DNA of 64,000 nt from assembly GCF_023206215.1 (NCBI RefSeq), contig NZ_CP065800.1, positions 1,612,001 through 1,676,000 on the forward strand. Direction: 5' to 3'. The position numbers and the translations under genes were made by a program. The notes below the pieces were generated by a model that saw nothing but the letters and a program-made list of their open reading frames with translations, ran no database searches and was not told the DNA's origin. Source of the stretch: Butyrivibrio fibrisolvens. GTDB lineage: Bacteria > Bacillota > Clostridia > Lachnospirales > Lachnospiraceae. Of this stretch, positions 23,689 to 31,893 are shown piece by piece (position 1 is the stretch's first letter; every line of letters starts with the position of its first letter).

Positions 23689-26127
23689 TTAGCCCATAAT
23701 GACTTCGACTTTTACAGTTGATCCTTTCTTGGAAGGATCATAAGGTATTGCTTTTTCATGGATGCTAACGCCATCAACTATAATCTCTTTAACACCTTTT
23801 TGTGTGTTGTTTGTCTTTACACTTATGTTATAGGTGATTCCTCTGTACTTTCTGGTAAGTTCATAATCTCCAAAACCTTCAGGAATACAAGGATCAATCA
23901 TGAGTCCTTTCAGAGTAGGATATACACCTAGAATGTACTGGCTGATATCTATAAATGTCCATGCAGCAGTCCCTGTAAGCCAAGAGTTCTTGCCTTGACC
24001 GAAGAACTTAGCGTCCTTACCTGCTACCATCTGTGAGTATACATAAGGCTCTGTGCAGTGGATCTCGCTTATATCCTCGATGTATGCAGGACATGTCTTT
24101 TTGTAGATTTCAAACGCTCTGTCGCCATCACCAAGAACAGTCTCAGCGATAGATACCCAAGGATTGTTGTGACAGAAGATACCTGCATTTTCTTTGTATC
24201 CCGGTGGATATGAGCTTACTTCACCAAGCTCTAAGTGGTACTTGGTATATGCCGGCTGGAGGATCATGATACCATACTTGGTATCGAGTTTTTCTTTGAC
24301 AGAATCCATAGCCTTCTTGGCAAGGCCTTCCTTGACACCGATACCAGCAAGTACGCAAAAACCCTGAGGCTCGATGAAGATCTGACCTTCTTCGCATTCT
24401 TTGGATCCAACCTTGTGAGAATATGCATCATATGCTCTAATGAACCATTCGCCGTCCCATCCGTCTTTAAGAACTGCATCATACATCTTCTGAACTTCAC
24501 ATCTTGCATACTCTGCCTCAGCTTTATCACCCTTAAGCTCGCACAGCTGAGCGTACTCTTCACCGTATTTTACAAACATACCTGCGATGAATACTGACTC
24601 TGCAACAGGCCCTTCAGAAGGTCCAAAGGTCTGGAAGGATTCGCCTGGATGGGCTGAGAAACAGTTAAGGTTCAGACAGTCGTTCCAGTCGGCGCGGCCG
24701 ATAAGAGGAAGATTGTGAGGACCCTTGTGGTTTACGATATAATCAAAGGATCTCTTAAGGTGATTCATAAGAGGAGTAGCTACGCTTTCGTCATTATCGA
24801 AAGGAACCATCTCATCAAGAATAGAATCATCACCTGTCTCGCGGATATATGCGCTGGTACCTGCGATCAGCCAGAGCGGATCATCGTTAAAGCCGGATCC
24901 TATATCTGCATTACCCTTCTTGGTAAGAGGCTGATACTGGTGATATGCGCTGCCATCCTGGAACTGTGTAGAAGCGATATCGATGATACGTGCTCTTGCT
25001 CTGTCAGGTATAAGATGTACAAATCCCAGCAGATCCTGACAAGAATCTCTAAAGCCCATTCCGCGGCCGATACCGGATTCGTAGTAGGAAGCAGAACGTG
25101 ACATATTGAAGGTAACCATGCACTGGTACTGATTCCAGATGTTAACCATACGGTCAACCTTGTCATTGGAACTCTTAACATTGTATTTGGACAGAAGACT
25201 CTTCCAGTAATCTACAAGGATATCGAAGGCCTTATCAACCTGCTCATCTGTCTTGTAACGATCCAGCATCTCCCATGCGAGATCTTTTTTGATAACTCCG
25301 GGAGATTCCCACTTATCGTTCTCGTCATTTTCAATAAAACCAAGTACGAATACGAAGCTCTTCTCTTCGCCGGGCGCTAAAGTTACATTGATCTGATGTA
25401 CAGCAACAGGAGACCATCCGCTTGCTACAGAGTTTGTGCAGGCGCCATTTGTTACAACATCCGGTGTATCATTGCCATTGTAAGGTCCAAGGAAACTCTC
25501 TCTGGATGTATCAAATCCATCAACTTTAGTATTTACAGAATATACAGCAAAGTGATTACGTCTTTCTCTGTACTCTGTCTTATGGAAGATTGCAGAGTCT
25601 ATAACTTCAACTTCACCTGTAGAGAGGTTTCTCTGGAAATTTCTCTCATCATCGTCCGCATTCCACAGACACCATTCAACATATGAAAAAAGTTTAAGTT
25701 CTTTTGCTGTAGATGTGGTATTCTTAATCCTGATACGAGATATCTCGCATCTGTCATTCATAGGAACGAATGTAAGAACATTGGCTTCAACACCGTTCTT
25801 TACGCCCTTGAATTTGGAATAACCAAGACCATGACGGCATTCATACTCATCAAGAGTGGTCTTAGTTGGCTGCCAGCCCGGATTCCAGATGGTATCACCA
25901 TCTTTGATGTAGAAGTATTTGCCGTTATTATCATATGGAATGTTGTTATAACGGTAACGTGTTATACGCAGGAGTTTTGCATCCTTGCAGAAGGAATATC
26001 CACCGCAAGTATTTGATATCAGAGAAAAGAACTCCTGGTTTCCTAAATAATTGATCCACGGAAGTGGAGTTTTAGGAGTGGTGATGACATATTCTCTTGC
26101 GTCATCGTCAAAATGCCCGTATTTCAT
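23689..26127 (-). CDS. GH94 cellobiose phosphorylase-like enzyme
   Basis: 812 residues from the ATG at 26127, preceded by AGAGGGGG; longer in-frame starts run into the operator. N-terminal beta-sandwich with [10 protein letters not shown] and GGYSF, then an (alpha/alpha)6 barrel with the catalytic motif [10 protein letters not shown], whose Asp is the general acid in GH94. Length and N-terminus fit cellobiose phosphorylases (about 810 residues) rather than cellodextrin phosphorylases (about 980) or chitobiose enzymes. It is cytoplasmic and splits the imported disaccharide with phosphate to glucose-1-phosphate plus glucose, saving ATP. It is divergent from the LacI gene and shares its operator with the ABC operon. 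Exact linkage specificity needs assay. Confidence 0.9.
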   Translation of the reverse strand: MKYGHFDDDAREYVITTPKTPLPWINYLGNQEFFSLISNTCGGYSFCKDAKLLRITRYRYNNIPYDNNGKYFYIKDGDTIWNPGWQPTKTTLDEYECRHGLGYSKFKGVKNGVEANVLTFVPMNDRCEISRIRIKNTTSTAKELKLFSYVEWCLWNADDDERNFQRNLSTGEVEVIDSAIFHKTEYRERRNHFAVYSVNTKVDGFDTSRESFLGPYNGNDTPDVVTNGACTNSVASGWSPVAVHQINVTLAPGEEKSFVFVLGFIENDENDKWESPGVIKKDLAWEMLDRYKTDEQVDKAFDILVDYWKSLLSKYNVKSSNDKVDRMVNIWNQYQCMVTFNMSRSASYYESGIGRGMGFRDSCQDLLGFVHLIPDRARARIIDIASTQFQDGSAYHQYQPLTKKGNADIGSGFNDDPLWLIAGTSAYIRETGDDSILDEMVPFDNDESVATPLMNHLKRSFDYIVNHKGPHNLPLIGRADWNDCLNLNCFSAHPGESFQTFGPSEGPVAESVFIAGMFVKYGEEYAQLCELKGDKAEAEYARCEVQKMYDAVLKDGWDGEWFIRAYDAYSHKVGSKECEEGQIFIEPQGFCVLAGIGVKEGLAKKAMDSVKEKLDTKYGIMILQPAYTKYHLELGEVSSYPPGYKENAGIFCHNNPWVSIAETVLGDGDRAFEIYKKTCPAYIEDISEIHCTEPYVYSQMVAGKDAKFFGQGKNSWLTGTAAWTFIDISQYILGVYPTLKGLMIDPCIPEGFGDYELTRKYRGITYNISVKTNNTQKGVKEIIVDGVSIHEKAIPYDPSKKGSTVKVEVIMG

Positions 26128-26188
26128 AGGACCCCCTCTTTTAATGTGCGTAATGTAACGAAAAAACAATACATTCGCGAAAATTTCG

Positions 26189-26244
26189 TTTCGAAAACGT
26201 TTAAGATACATTTTCATTATAATTTAGAATGAAATGGAATTCAA
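26189..26244 (-). promoter_or_regulatory. Promoter and operator of the GH94 gene (site 3)
   Basis: On the minus strand: TTGAAT (26244-26239), 17-bp spacer, TATAAT (26221-26216), then the operator at 26207-26189 (plus-strand TTTCGAAAACGTTTAAGAT) covering about +2 to +20. Confidence 0.82.
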
Positions 26245-26326
26245 GAATGGCAGACAGAAATATTAAACATAAAAATACAAAGTTTTTAGCAATTTTACCG
26301 AAAAAACAGTTAAAACAAAAAATAAA

Positions 26327-26378
26327 TTGAAAATATTGCCAACTCTTATTATAATAAAAGTACGAAAACGATTAAGTA
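26327..26378 (+). promoter_or_regulatory. Promoter and operator of the LacI gene (site 4)
   Basis: TTGAAA (26327-26332), 17-bp spacer, TATAAT (26350-26355), operator TACGAAAACGATTAAGTA (26361-26378) at the predicted start. This implies autorepression. One base of the otherwise invariant CGTTT half differs (CGATT), so this may be a weaker site. Confidence 0.82.
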
Positions 26379-26405
26379 GTGGGCTTATCTTATTTTGAGG
26401 TGGGT

Positions 26406-27428
26406 ATGAATCAAAAGATTTCGATGAAGGATATTTCAGATGCTTGCGGAGTTTCTATTGCTACCGTGTCCAAGGCATTAAATGATAGGGGAGACATTAG
26501 CGAAGAGACCAAACAGAAGATAAGATCGATCGCTTCTGATATGGGATATTTCCCTAATGCAGCAGCCAAAGCGCTTAAGACCAGCAGATCCTATAATCTG
26601 GGAGTTTTGTTTGTAGATGATGCGATGTCTGGTCTTACACATGACTATTTTGCTCATGTGCTTGATTCTTTCAAAAGGACAGCAGAGGCATCCGGATATG
26701 ACATTACGTTCATCAATAGTCAGGGTGAAGGTCAGCAGCCAAGAAGTTATCTTGAACATGCCAGATACAGGGGCTTTGATGGAGTGGTTATAGCTTGTGT
26801 CAACTTCTATGATCCCAAGGTAGAAGAGCTCATAAGAGGTAATATTCCTGTTGTTACCATAGACCATGTATTTGATAACCGTATAGCCATTATGTCCAAT
26901 AACATAAAAGGCATGAAGGATCTTGTGACATACTGCTATTCTCAGGGACATAGGAAGATCGCCTATGTACACGGTGCATACTCATCTGTTACCCAGAGCC
27001 GTCTTTCAAGTTTTTACAAGACATGCGAGAGTTTTGGAATAGATGTTCCTGAAGAATATGTTCTCGAAGGTGATTATCGTAATACTGCCAAGGCATTTGC
27101 ATGTACAGAGCAGCTTTTAAAGCTCAAGGATCCGCCAACATGTATTCTTTATCCGGATGATTTTGCCGCAATCGGCGGAATTGGTGCAATTCACATGATG
27201 GGACTTCAGCCTGGAGTTGATGTTTCAGTTGCAGGATTCGATGGAATCCCGATCGCTATGCGTATGCATCCTCCTCTTACAACGCTTCATCAGGATACGG
27301 AATCACTGGGACGTCTTGCTGCCCAGCGCCTTATATCACTTATTGATTCTCCGCGTACTACAGTCATAGAGCAGGTTACGGTGGACGGACAGATATTCCC
27401 GGGCGGAACTGTAGGCAAGATAGGTTAG
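26406..27428 (+). CDS. LacI/GalR repressor of the disaccharide locus
   Basis: 340 residues from ATG 26406; GAGG lies 5 bases upstream, whereas a GTG at 26379 would start inside the likely transcription start. HTH at the N-terminus (MKDISDACGVSIATVSKALN), hinge helix (PNAAAKALKTS), then a periplasmic-binding-like effector domain. The four matching operators at 19541, 19806, 26189 and 26361, three of them at transcription starts, indicate a local repressor of transporter, phosphorylase and itself, induced by the sugar. Specificity is inferred from context. Confidence 0.92.
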   Translation: MNQKISMKDISDACGVSIATVSKALNDRGDISEETKQKIRSIASDMGYFPNAAAKALKTSRSYNLGVLFVDDAMSGLTHDYFAHVLDSFKRTAEASGYDITFINSQGEGQQPRSYLEHARYRGFDGVVIACVNFYDPKVEELIRGNIPVVTIDHVFDNRIAIMSNNIKGMKDLVTYCYSQGHRKIAYVHGAYSSVTQSRLSSFYKTCESFGIDVPEEYVLEGDYRNTAKAFACTEQLLKLKDPPTCILYPDDFAAIGGIGAIHMMGLQPGVDVSVAGFDGIPIAMRMHPPLTTLHQDTESLGRLAAQRLISLIDSPRTTVIEQVTVDGQIFPGGTVGKIG

Positions 27429-27454
27429 ATCGTATGAGGGTTTAAACATATATA

Positions 27455-27497
27455 GGGCTTTGGATACTTTATTCTTGGGTGTCCAAAGCCCGTTTTG
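27455..27497 (+). terminator. Terminator of the LacI gene
   Basis: GGGCTTTGGA (27455-27464) / TCCAAAGCCC (27482-27491), 10 bp, then GTTTTGG. Confidence 0.82.
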
Positions 27498-27659
27498 GTT
27501 GTTTTTGTAACTGGGCTTTGTTATAAGTAAAGATATGCAGCTTAGTCTGCGCACGTGCTTACAAAAATGTCCCCAGTGTACATCACATATGATAGAATGT
27601 TAATCATAGCAGGTATTTATATGCCAAAATGCCGTAAATAATAGTTATAAAGGAATTAA

Positions 27660-27715
27660 GTTTGAAAGTGTTCCACTTTCAAACCCAAATTGATGGCGCG
27701 AGCTCCATCAATTTG
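27660..27715. repeat. Two adjacent perfect hairpins upstream of the RNA methyltransferase gene
   Basis: GTTTGAAAGTG/CACTTTCAAAC (27660-27684, 3-nt loop) and CAAATTGATGG/CCATCAATTTG (27686-27715, 8-nt loop). A weaker AGCT-based hairpin follows to 27742, close to the start codon. No T-run follows either stem, so they are not obvious terminators; they may shape the leader or be a small repeat element. Otherwise 27498-27659 shows nothing. Confidence 0.6.
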
Positions 27716-27756
27716 AACCATTAGCTACTCGCTTAGCTCGTGACATGAGGTTAAGA

Positions 27757-28917
27757 ATGAAATATTATGAACTAATAGCGCCCTGTCATATGGGACTTGA
27801 AGCAGTACTTAAAAGAGAGATAATAGACCTTGGCTATGATATTACAGAGGTTGCAGATGGAAGAGTATCTTTTCAGGGAGATGCAGACGCTGTATGCAGA
27901 GCCAATATATGCCTTAGAACCGCAGAGAGAATCCTTATCAAGATAGGATCATTTACTGCAACTACCTACGAAGAACTTTTTCAGGGAACCAAGGCACTTC
28001 CTCTTGATGAATTCATTCCAAAGGATGGAAAGTTCTGGGTCACCAAAGCTTCTACAGTTAAGAGCGCACTCTTTTCACCAAGTGATATTCAAAGGGTTAT
28101 GAAAAAAGCCATGGTAGAGGGCATGAAGGAAGCTTATAACACTTCCATATTCCCTGAAGATGGCGAAGAATTCCCTATAAGAGTATTCCTTTATAAGGAT
28201 GAAGTAACAGTAGCTCTTGATTCAACCGGTGTATCTCTTCATAAAAGAGGATACAGAAGGCTTGAATCTCAGGCTCCTATTGCGGAGAACCTTGCAGCAG
28301 CACTTATAATGCTGACTCCCTGGCATGCAGACAGGATACTTATTGATCCCTTCTGCGGATCAGGTACTATTCCGATAGAAGCAGCAATGATAGCAGCTAA
28401 TATCGCACCTGGCGTTCACAGATCTTTTAATGCAGAGAAGTGGACTCACCTTATAACTCCTGGAAACTGGGCAGATGTAAGACAGGAATGCGAAGAAGAA
28501 GTTAATCTGGATGTAGTAACTGATATTCAGGGATACGATATCGATCCTGATGTCATTGAGATAGCAAGGATCAACGCAGATAAGGCAGGCGTTGGTGACC
28601 TTATCCACTTCCAGACAAGAGACGTGGCACAGCTTTCTCATAGAAAGAAATACGGATTTATCATCACAAACCCTCCATATGGTGAAAGAATTGGCGATAA
28701 ATCAAATCTTTACAGCCTCTATCGCACCCTCGGACAGCGTTATAAAGCACTTGACGACTGGTCGATGTACATGATCACTTCCTTCGAGGAAGCACAGGAT
28801 GCTATAGGCAAAAAGGCAGACAAGAACCGCAAGATCTACAATGGAATGCTTAAGACTTATTTCTACCAGTACATGGGGGCCAAGCCGCCACGTAGAAAGG
28901 ACAGAACCAATGACTGA
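27757..28917 (+). CDS. THUMP-domain class I SAM-dependent RNA methyltransferase (YpsC/RlmL type)
   Basis: 386 residues from ATG 27757 (AGG six bases upstream; an ATG four codons earlier would use the same sequence as coding). N-terminal THUMP region (about 1-155) binds RNA; the methyltransferase domain has DPFCGSGTIPIEAA (SAM loop) and the catalytic NPPYGERIG motif of N2-guanine enzymes. Expected role: 23S rRNA m2G modification, by analogy with RlmL. The stop overlaps the start of the next gene by 8 bp, so the two are coupled. Confidence 0.92.
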   Translation: MKYYELIAPCHMGLEAVLKREIIDLGYDITEVADGRVSFQGDADAVCRANICLRTAERILIKIGSFTATTYEELFQGTKALPLDEFIPKDGKFWVTKASTVKSALFSPSDIQRVMKKAMVEGMKEAYNTSIFPEDGEEFPIRVFLYKDEVTVALDSTGVSLHKRGYRRLESQAPIAENLAAALIMLTPWHADRILIDPFCGSGTIPIEAAMIAANIAPGVHRSFNAEKWTHLITPGNWADVRQECEEEVNLDVVTDIQGYDIDPDVIEIARINADKAGVGDLIHFQTRDVAQLSHRKKYGFIITNPPYGERIGDKSNLYSLYRTLGQRYKALDDWSMYMITSFEEAQDAIGKKADKNRKIYNGMLKTYFYQYMGAKPPRRKDRTND

Positions 28918-30019
28918 GGATATGGAAAAAGACACTGAGTGTGGGGCGGGGGAGCTTGCTATAGCCCTGGAGCAAAGAAGAAGTGACAGATATACAGTTC
29001 TTATGAAAAAAAATGCTATCGCATCTTCGATTTTCTCGATTACTGCTCTGGCATTCATGTTTGTATATCTAAGTACAAGAAGTGTAGTGATAAAGGATAC
29101 GGCACAGGCCAGGGAAAGTGAGGCTTTTGAAGATAAAGTTGCACTTTCTGACAAGGCTTTTGCCATGACTTTGAAAGAAGAGGGAGACTGTATAAAGCTC
29201 TCTCTTCCCGAAGGAACCGATTCTGAAGATATAGTGATAGAAAATAAAGTCACAACGTGTCAGCTTCTTATAAGTATAGAAGAAGCTGATGACTTCTATA
29301 CCGGTAATACGTCTGTTACAACTCCGGGCAATGTTACCGGATGTCTTTGCGTCCCTCAAAATGACAGCTCAGTAAGTCTTGAGTTTCAACTTGATGGAAT
29401 ATATGAATATACCAGTACTCTCGATGACGGAACATTGTCCGTATCTTTTGTAAATCCTCATGAAATATATGACAGAATAATATTGATAGATCCTGTTCTG
29501 GGAGACCTTCAGGATGGTGATGACGTAGAAAGTGATGCATCGTTATACGAAGCCCTTGCACTTAAAGACAGGCTGGAAAAAGAAAAAGTCAAAGCGTATC
29601 TTACAAGAACAGATGCAGGTGAGATTGAACTTGTCGATAAAAGAGCATTGATAGGTGAGCTTGATCCGGATCTTGTGATATGTATAGACACCGGCGCAGA
29701 TACAGCTGTATATTACAACGATAATATATACCTAAGGGGATATGGCAATGATGACTTTGCCGGTCAGGTCCTTGCAGATATATCTTATGAGACATACGAA
29801 GTAGGACATACAGATAATATCATGGTTTATTCCCTGTCTGACCGCCCGTATGAGCTTATGACATATATAAGTGTTCCATCTGTACTTGTGACAGTTCCGG
29901 GGGCACCTGCGGTGTCTGAGGGCGTCTTGGAGGCATCCTATGATCATACATATCAGGATCAGGTGGCAACAGGACTATATAAAGCAGTCCTATACGCATA
30001 CTCGGATATGAATAAATAA
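28910..30019 (+). CDS. Membrane-anchored amidase_3-like protein lacking catalytic residues
   Basis: 369 residues from ATG 28910, overlapping the previous stop; a second ATG at 28922 with GAGGAT in front is possible. One membrane helix (residues about 35-55), a beta-rich extracytoplasmic part, then a C-terminal segment laid out like N-acetylmuramoyl-L-alanine amidase (amidase_3). RIILIDPVLGD stands where DPGHGG is expected; LTRTDAGEIELVDKRALIGE matches the LTR..D..v.l..R....N region; CIDTGAD replaces SIHANA. Both zinc-binding His positions are therefore lost. I infer a non-catalytic peptidoglycan-binding or regulatory relative, not an active amidase. The resemblance is by eye and needs a profile search. 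Confidence 0.6.
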   Translation: MTEDMEKDTECGAGELAIALEQRRSDRYTVLMKKNAIASSIFSITALAFMFVYLSTRSVVIKDTAQARESEAFEDKVALSDKAFAMTLKEEGDCIKLSLPEGTDSEDIVIENKVTTCQLLISIEEADDFYTGNTSVTTPGNVTGCLCVPQNDSSVSLEFQLDGIYEYTSTLDDGTLSVSFVNPHEIYDRIILIDPVLGDLQDGDDVESDASLYEALALKDRLEKEKVKAYLTRTDAGEIELVDKRALIGELDPDLVICIDTGADTAVYYNDNIYLRGYGNDDFAGQVLADISYETYEVGHTDNIMVYSLSDRPYELMTYISVPSVLVTVPGAPAVSEGVLEASYDHTYQDQVATGLYKAVLYAYSDMNK

Positions 30020-30048
30020 ATATAAATGTATAAGGAGTAGTAATAGTA

Positions 30049-30660
30049 ATGAGAATTGTTTTTGCAACAGGTAATAAGGACAAAATGCGCGAGATAAGGC
30101 AGATACTCGGAAGTCTTGGGATGGAGATCGTGTCTATGAAGGAGGCCGGAGTATTTGAAGATGTAGAAGAAAACGGTACTACTTTTTCTGAGAATTCCGT
30201 AATCAAGGCATCAGCTATAGCTAATAAGCTTCATGAACTTGGAGATAATGATTCGATCGTCCTTGCAGATGATTCGGGGCTTGAGATCGATGCACTCGGG
30301 GGAGAACCGGGTATCTATTCAGCCCGCTATATGGGCAAGGATACTCCGTATCCCGTAAAAAATGCAAAGATCATAGAAAGACTTGAAGGAGTAGAAGATA
30401 AAGACCGCACTGCACGCTTCGTATGCGCCGTCTCAGCCGTTTTGCCAAACGGTAAGGTACTTACATCAGTTAAGACCATGGAGGGCATCATAGGCCACGA
30501 GATAGCCGGTGAGAATGGTTTTGGATATGATCCTATATTCTTCCTGCCACAGTTTGGCAAAACTTCTGCCCAGATATCTCCGGAAGAGAAAAATTCTATC
30601 AGTCACAGAGGAAAAGCTTTGAGGGATATGGAAGAGCTTCTTGCCAAAGAACTTGGGTAA
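30049..30660 (+). CDS. rdgB: XTP/dITP diphosphatase (HAM1 family)
   Basis: 203 residues, family length about 195-210. Signatures: FATGNKDKMREI at the N-terminus, LADDSGLEIDALGGEPGIYSARYMG, FGYDPIF, and the C-terminal SHRGKALRDM. It hydrolyses deaminated purine nucleoside triphosphates to monophosphates and pyrophosphate, keeping inosine and xanthosine out of DNA. AAGGAG precedes ATG 30049; the gene begins 29 bp after the amidase-like gene, so it is probably the third gene of the operon. Confidence 0.96.
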   Translation: MRIVFATGNKDKMREIRQILGSLGMEIVSMKEAGVFEDVEENGTTFSENSVIKASAIANKLHELGDNDSIVLADDSGLEIDALGGEPGIYSARYMGKDTPYPVKNAKIIERLEGVEDKDRTARFVCAVSAVLPNGKVLTSVKTMEGIIGHEIAGENGFGYDPIFFLPQFGKTSAQISPEEKNSISHRGKALRDMEELLAKELG

Positions 30661-30687
30661 AAAAGATAAAAATAGAGATTGAAAATA

Positions 30688-30792
30688 GATTCAGGAAAAA
30701 AGCCTGGAAAAGAATTTGAAAATGGATTCAGGAAAAAGCCTGGAAAAGAATTTGAAAATGGATTCAGGTAAAAGCTTAGAAAAGAACTTGAA
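30688..30792 (+). repeat. Three tandem 36-37-bp repeats after rdgB
   Basis: Copies start at 30688, 30725 and 30761 with GATTCAGGAAAAAGCCTGGA followed by AAAGAATTTGAAAATG; the third is degraded. They are in the 3' untranslated region between rdgB and the tRNA-Leu terminator. Confidence 0.8.
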
Positions 30793-30819
30793 GTTAGATC
30801 TTGAATATCTTGAATAGAA

Positions 30820-30850
30820 AAGGCCCTGCAGAAAAAATCTGCAGGGCCTT
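30820..30850 (-). terminator. Terminator of tRNA-Leu, probably also serving rdgB
   Basis: Perfect 13-bp arms AAGGCCCTGCAGA / TCTGCAGGGCCTT with a 5-nt loop; on the minus strand it is followed by TTC and a T-rich run, 18 bp past the tRNA. Confidence 0.85.
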
Positions 30851-30868
30851 AAACAGCTTGATACTGAG

Positions 30869-30950
30869 TGCGGATAGAGGGACTTGAACCCTTACACCTT
30901 ACGGTACAGGAACCTAAATCCTGCGCGTCTGCCAATTCCGCCATATCCGC
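30869..30950 (-). tRNA. tRNA-Leu (anticodon TAG)
   Basis: 82-nt type II tRNA: acceptor GCGGATA/TATCCGC, long variable arm, anticodon stem CAGGA/TCCTG with loop TTTAGGT, T loop TTCAAGT. No encoded CCA. Confidence 0.94.
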
Positions 30951-30959
30951 ATAGAAAGT

Positions 30960-30988
30960 ATTTTATAATACGCGCGATTGCCTGTCAA
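30960..30988 (-). promoter_or_regulatory. Promoter of tRNA-Leu
   Basis: Minus strand TTGACA (30988-30983), 17-bp spacer, TAAAAT (30965-30960), about 10 bp before the tRNA. Confidence 0.8.
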
Positions 30989-31074
30989 TCACTAGGAAAA
31001 AAGATTGTCGCAAATTTTGGATAAATACGATATAATGTTCATAATTGAACGAGTAAAAATTTTTCAAAAAAGTG

Positions 31075-31104
31075 TTGACAATATTCGAAGAACGAATATA
31101 TAAT
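31075..31104 (+). promoter_or_regulatory. Promoter of the six-tRNA operon
   Basis: TTGACA (31075-31080), 18-bp spacer, TATAAT (31099-31104). About 50 nt of leader precede tRNA-Pro. Confidence 0.88.
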
Positions 31105-31158
31105 AGTCCTTGCGTTGCGGCGCTGATGAGTTTCACAGCAAGCCCGAAACAAAAGAAA

Positions 31159-31233
31159 CGGGGTGTGGCTCAGTTTGGCTAGAGCGCCTGGTTTGGGACC
31201 AGGAGGCCGCAGGTTCGAATCCTGTCACCCCGA
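31159..31233 (+). tRNA. tRNA-Pro (anticodon TGG)
   Basis: Acceptor CGGGGTG/CACCCCG, anticodon stem CCTGG/CCAGG with loop TTTGGGA, T loop TTCGAAT. First of six tRNAs in one operon. Confidence 0.95.
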
Positions 31234-31270
31234 CTCGTTCATTAGAGTCTGTAACGCAAAGTTTTACCAA

Positions 31271-31341
31271 GCAGGTGTAGTTCATTGGTAGAACACCAGC
31301 CTTCCAAGCTGGATAGGTGGGTTCGATTCCCATCACCTGCT
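31271..31341 (+). tRNA. tRNA-Gly (anticodon TCC)
   Basis: Acceptor GCAGGTG/CACCTGC, anticodon stem CCAGC/GCTGG with loop CTTCCAA, T loop TTCGATT. Confidence 0.95.
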
Positions 31342-31373
31342 CTTGCATATAACTTTTATGTTTTATGCAGCGT

Positions 31374-31447
<74 letters not shown>

Positions 31448-31488
31448 CTCCTTCATACAGATACTCCACTGTCCGTATGAAGAAATAT

Positions 31489-31563
31489 GGTGGCTATGGC
31501 GCAGTTGGTTAGCGCGCCAGATTGTGGTTCTGGAGACCGTGGGTTCGAGTCCCACTAGCCACC
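31489..31563 (+). tRNA. tRNA-His (anticodon GTG)
   Basis: Acceptor GTGGCTA/TAGCCAC plus the extra G-1 (31489) opposite C73, the identity mark of tRNA-His; anticodon loop TTGTGGT. Confidence 0.95.
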
Positions 31564-31615
31564 CTGAACTGTTGCGACAGCGAGAGAGCCATTTAATCGC
31601 TATGGTACCTAATAA

Positions 31616-31687
31616 TGGGCTATCGCCAAGCGGTAAGGCACAGCACTTTGACTGCTGCATTCACCAGTTCGAATCTGGTTAGCCCAG
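31616..31687 (+). tRNA. tRNA-Gln (anticodon TTG)
   Basis: Acceptor TGGGCTA/TAGCCCA with U1-A72 as usual for tRNA-Gln, anticodon stem CAGCA/TGCTG with loop CTTTGAC. Confidence 0.95.
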
Positions 31688-31735
31688 CTAGATATTATAC
31701 TTCTTAGAAATTCAATGAGAAGTTTAATAATATAT

Positions 31736-31808
31736 GAGATACTAGCTCAGTTGGTAGAGCACTTGACTTTTAATCAAGTTGTCGAGGGTTCGATTCCCTC
31801 GTGTCTCA
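31736..31808 (+). tRNA. tRNA-Lys (anticodon TTT)
   Basis: Acceptor GAGATAC/GTGTCTC, anticodon stem CTTGA/TCAAG with loop CTTTTAA, T loop TTCGATT. Last tRNA of the operon. Confidence 0.95.
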
Positions 31809-31818
31809 TTTATAAGTT

Positions 31819-31850
31819 CCCGATTAACTGTCATAGTTGATCGGGTTTAT
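31819..31850 (+). terminator. Terminator of the tRNA operon
   Basis: CCCGATTAACT / AGTTGATCGGG (one G-U pair), 5-nt loop, then TTTAT. Confidence 0.85.
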
Positions 31851-31869
31851 TATTATTATTATTATTATT
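31847..31869 (+). repeat. TTA trinucleotide microsatellite
   Basis: About 7.7 uninterrupted TTA units directly after the tRNA terminator and 25 bp from the stop of the GGDEF gene. Likely length-variable between strains. Confidence 0.9.
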
Positions 31870-31893
31870 CTATAGGTAAATCAACCAGTTAAT

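Noticed and set aside
24235..24597. Plus-strand frames within the GH94 gene.
   Set aside because: Antisense shadows of a highly conserved enzyme gene; no ribosome sites.
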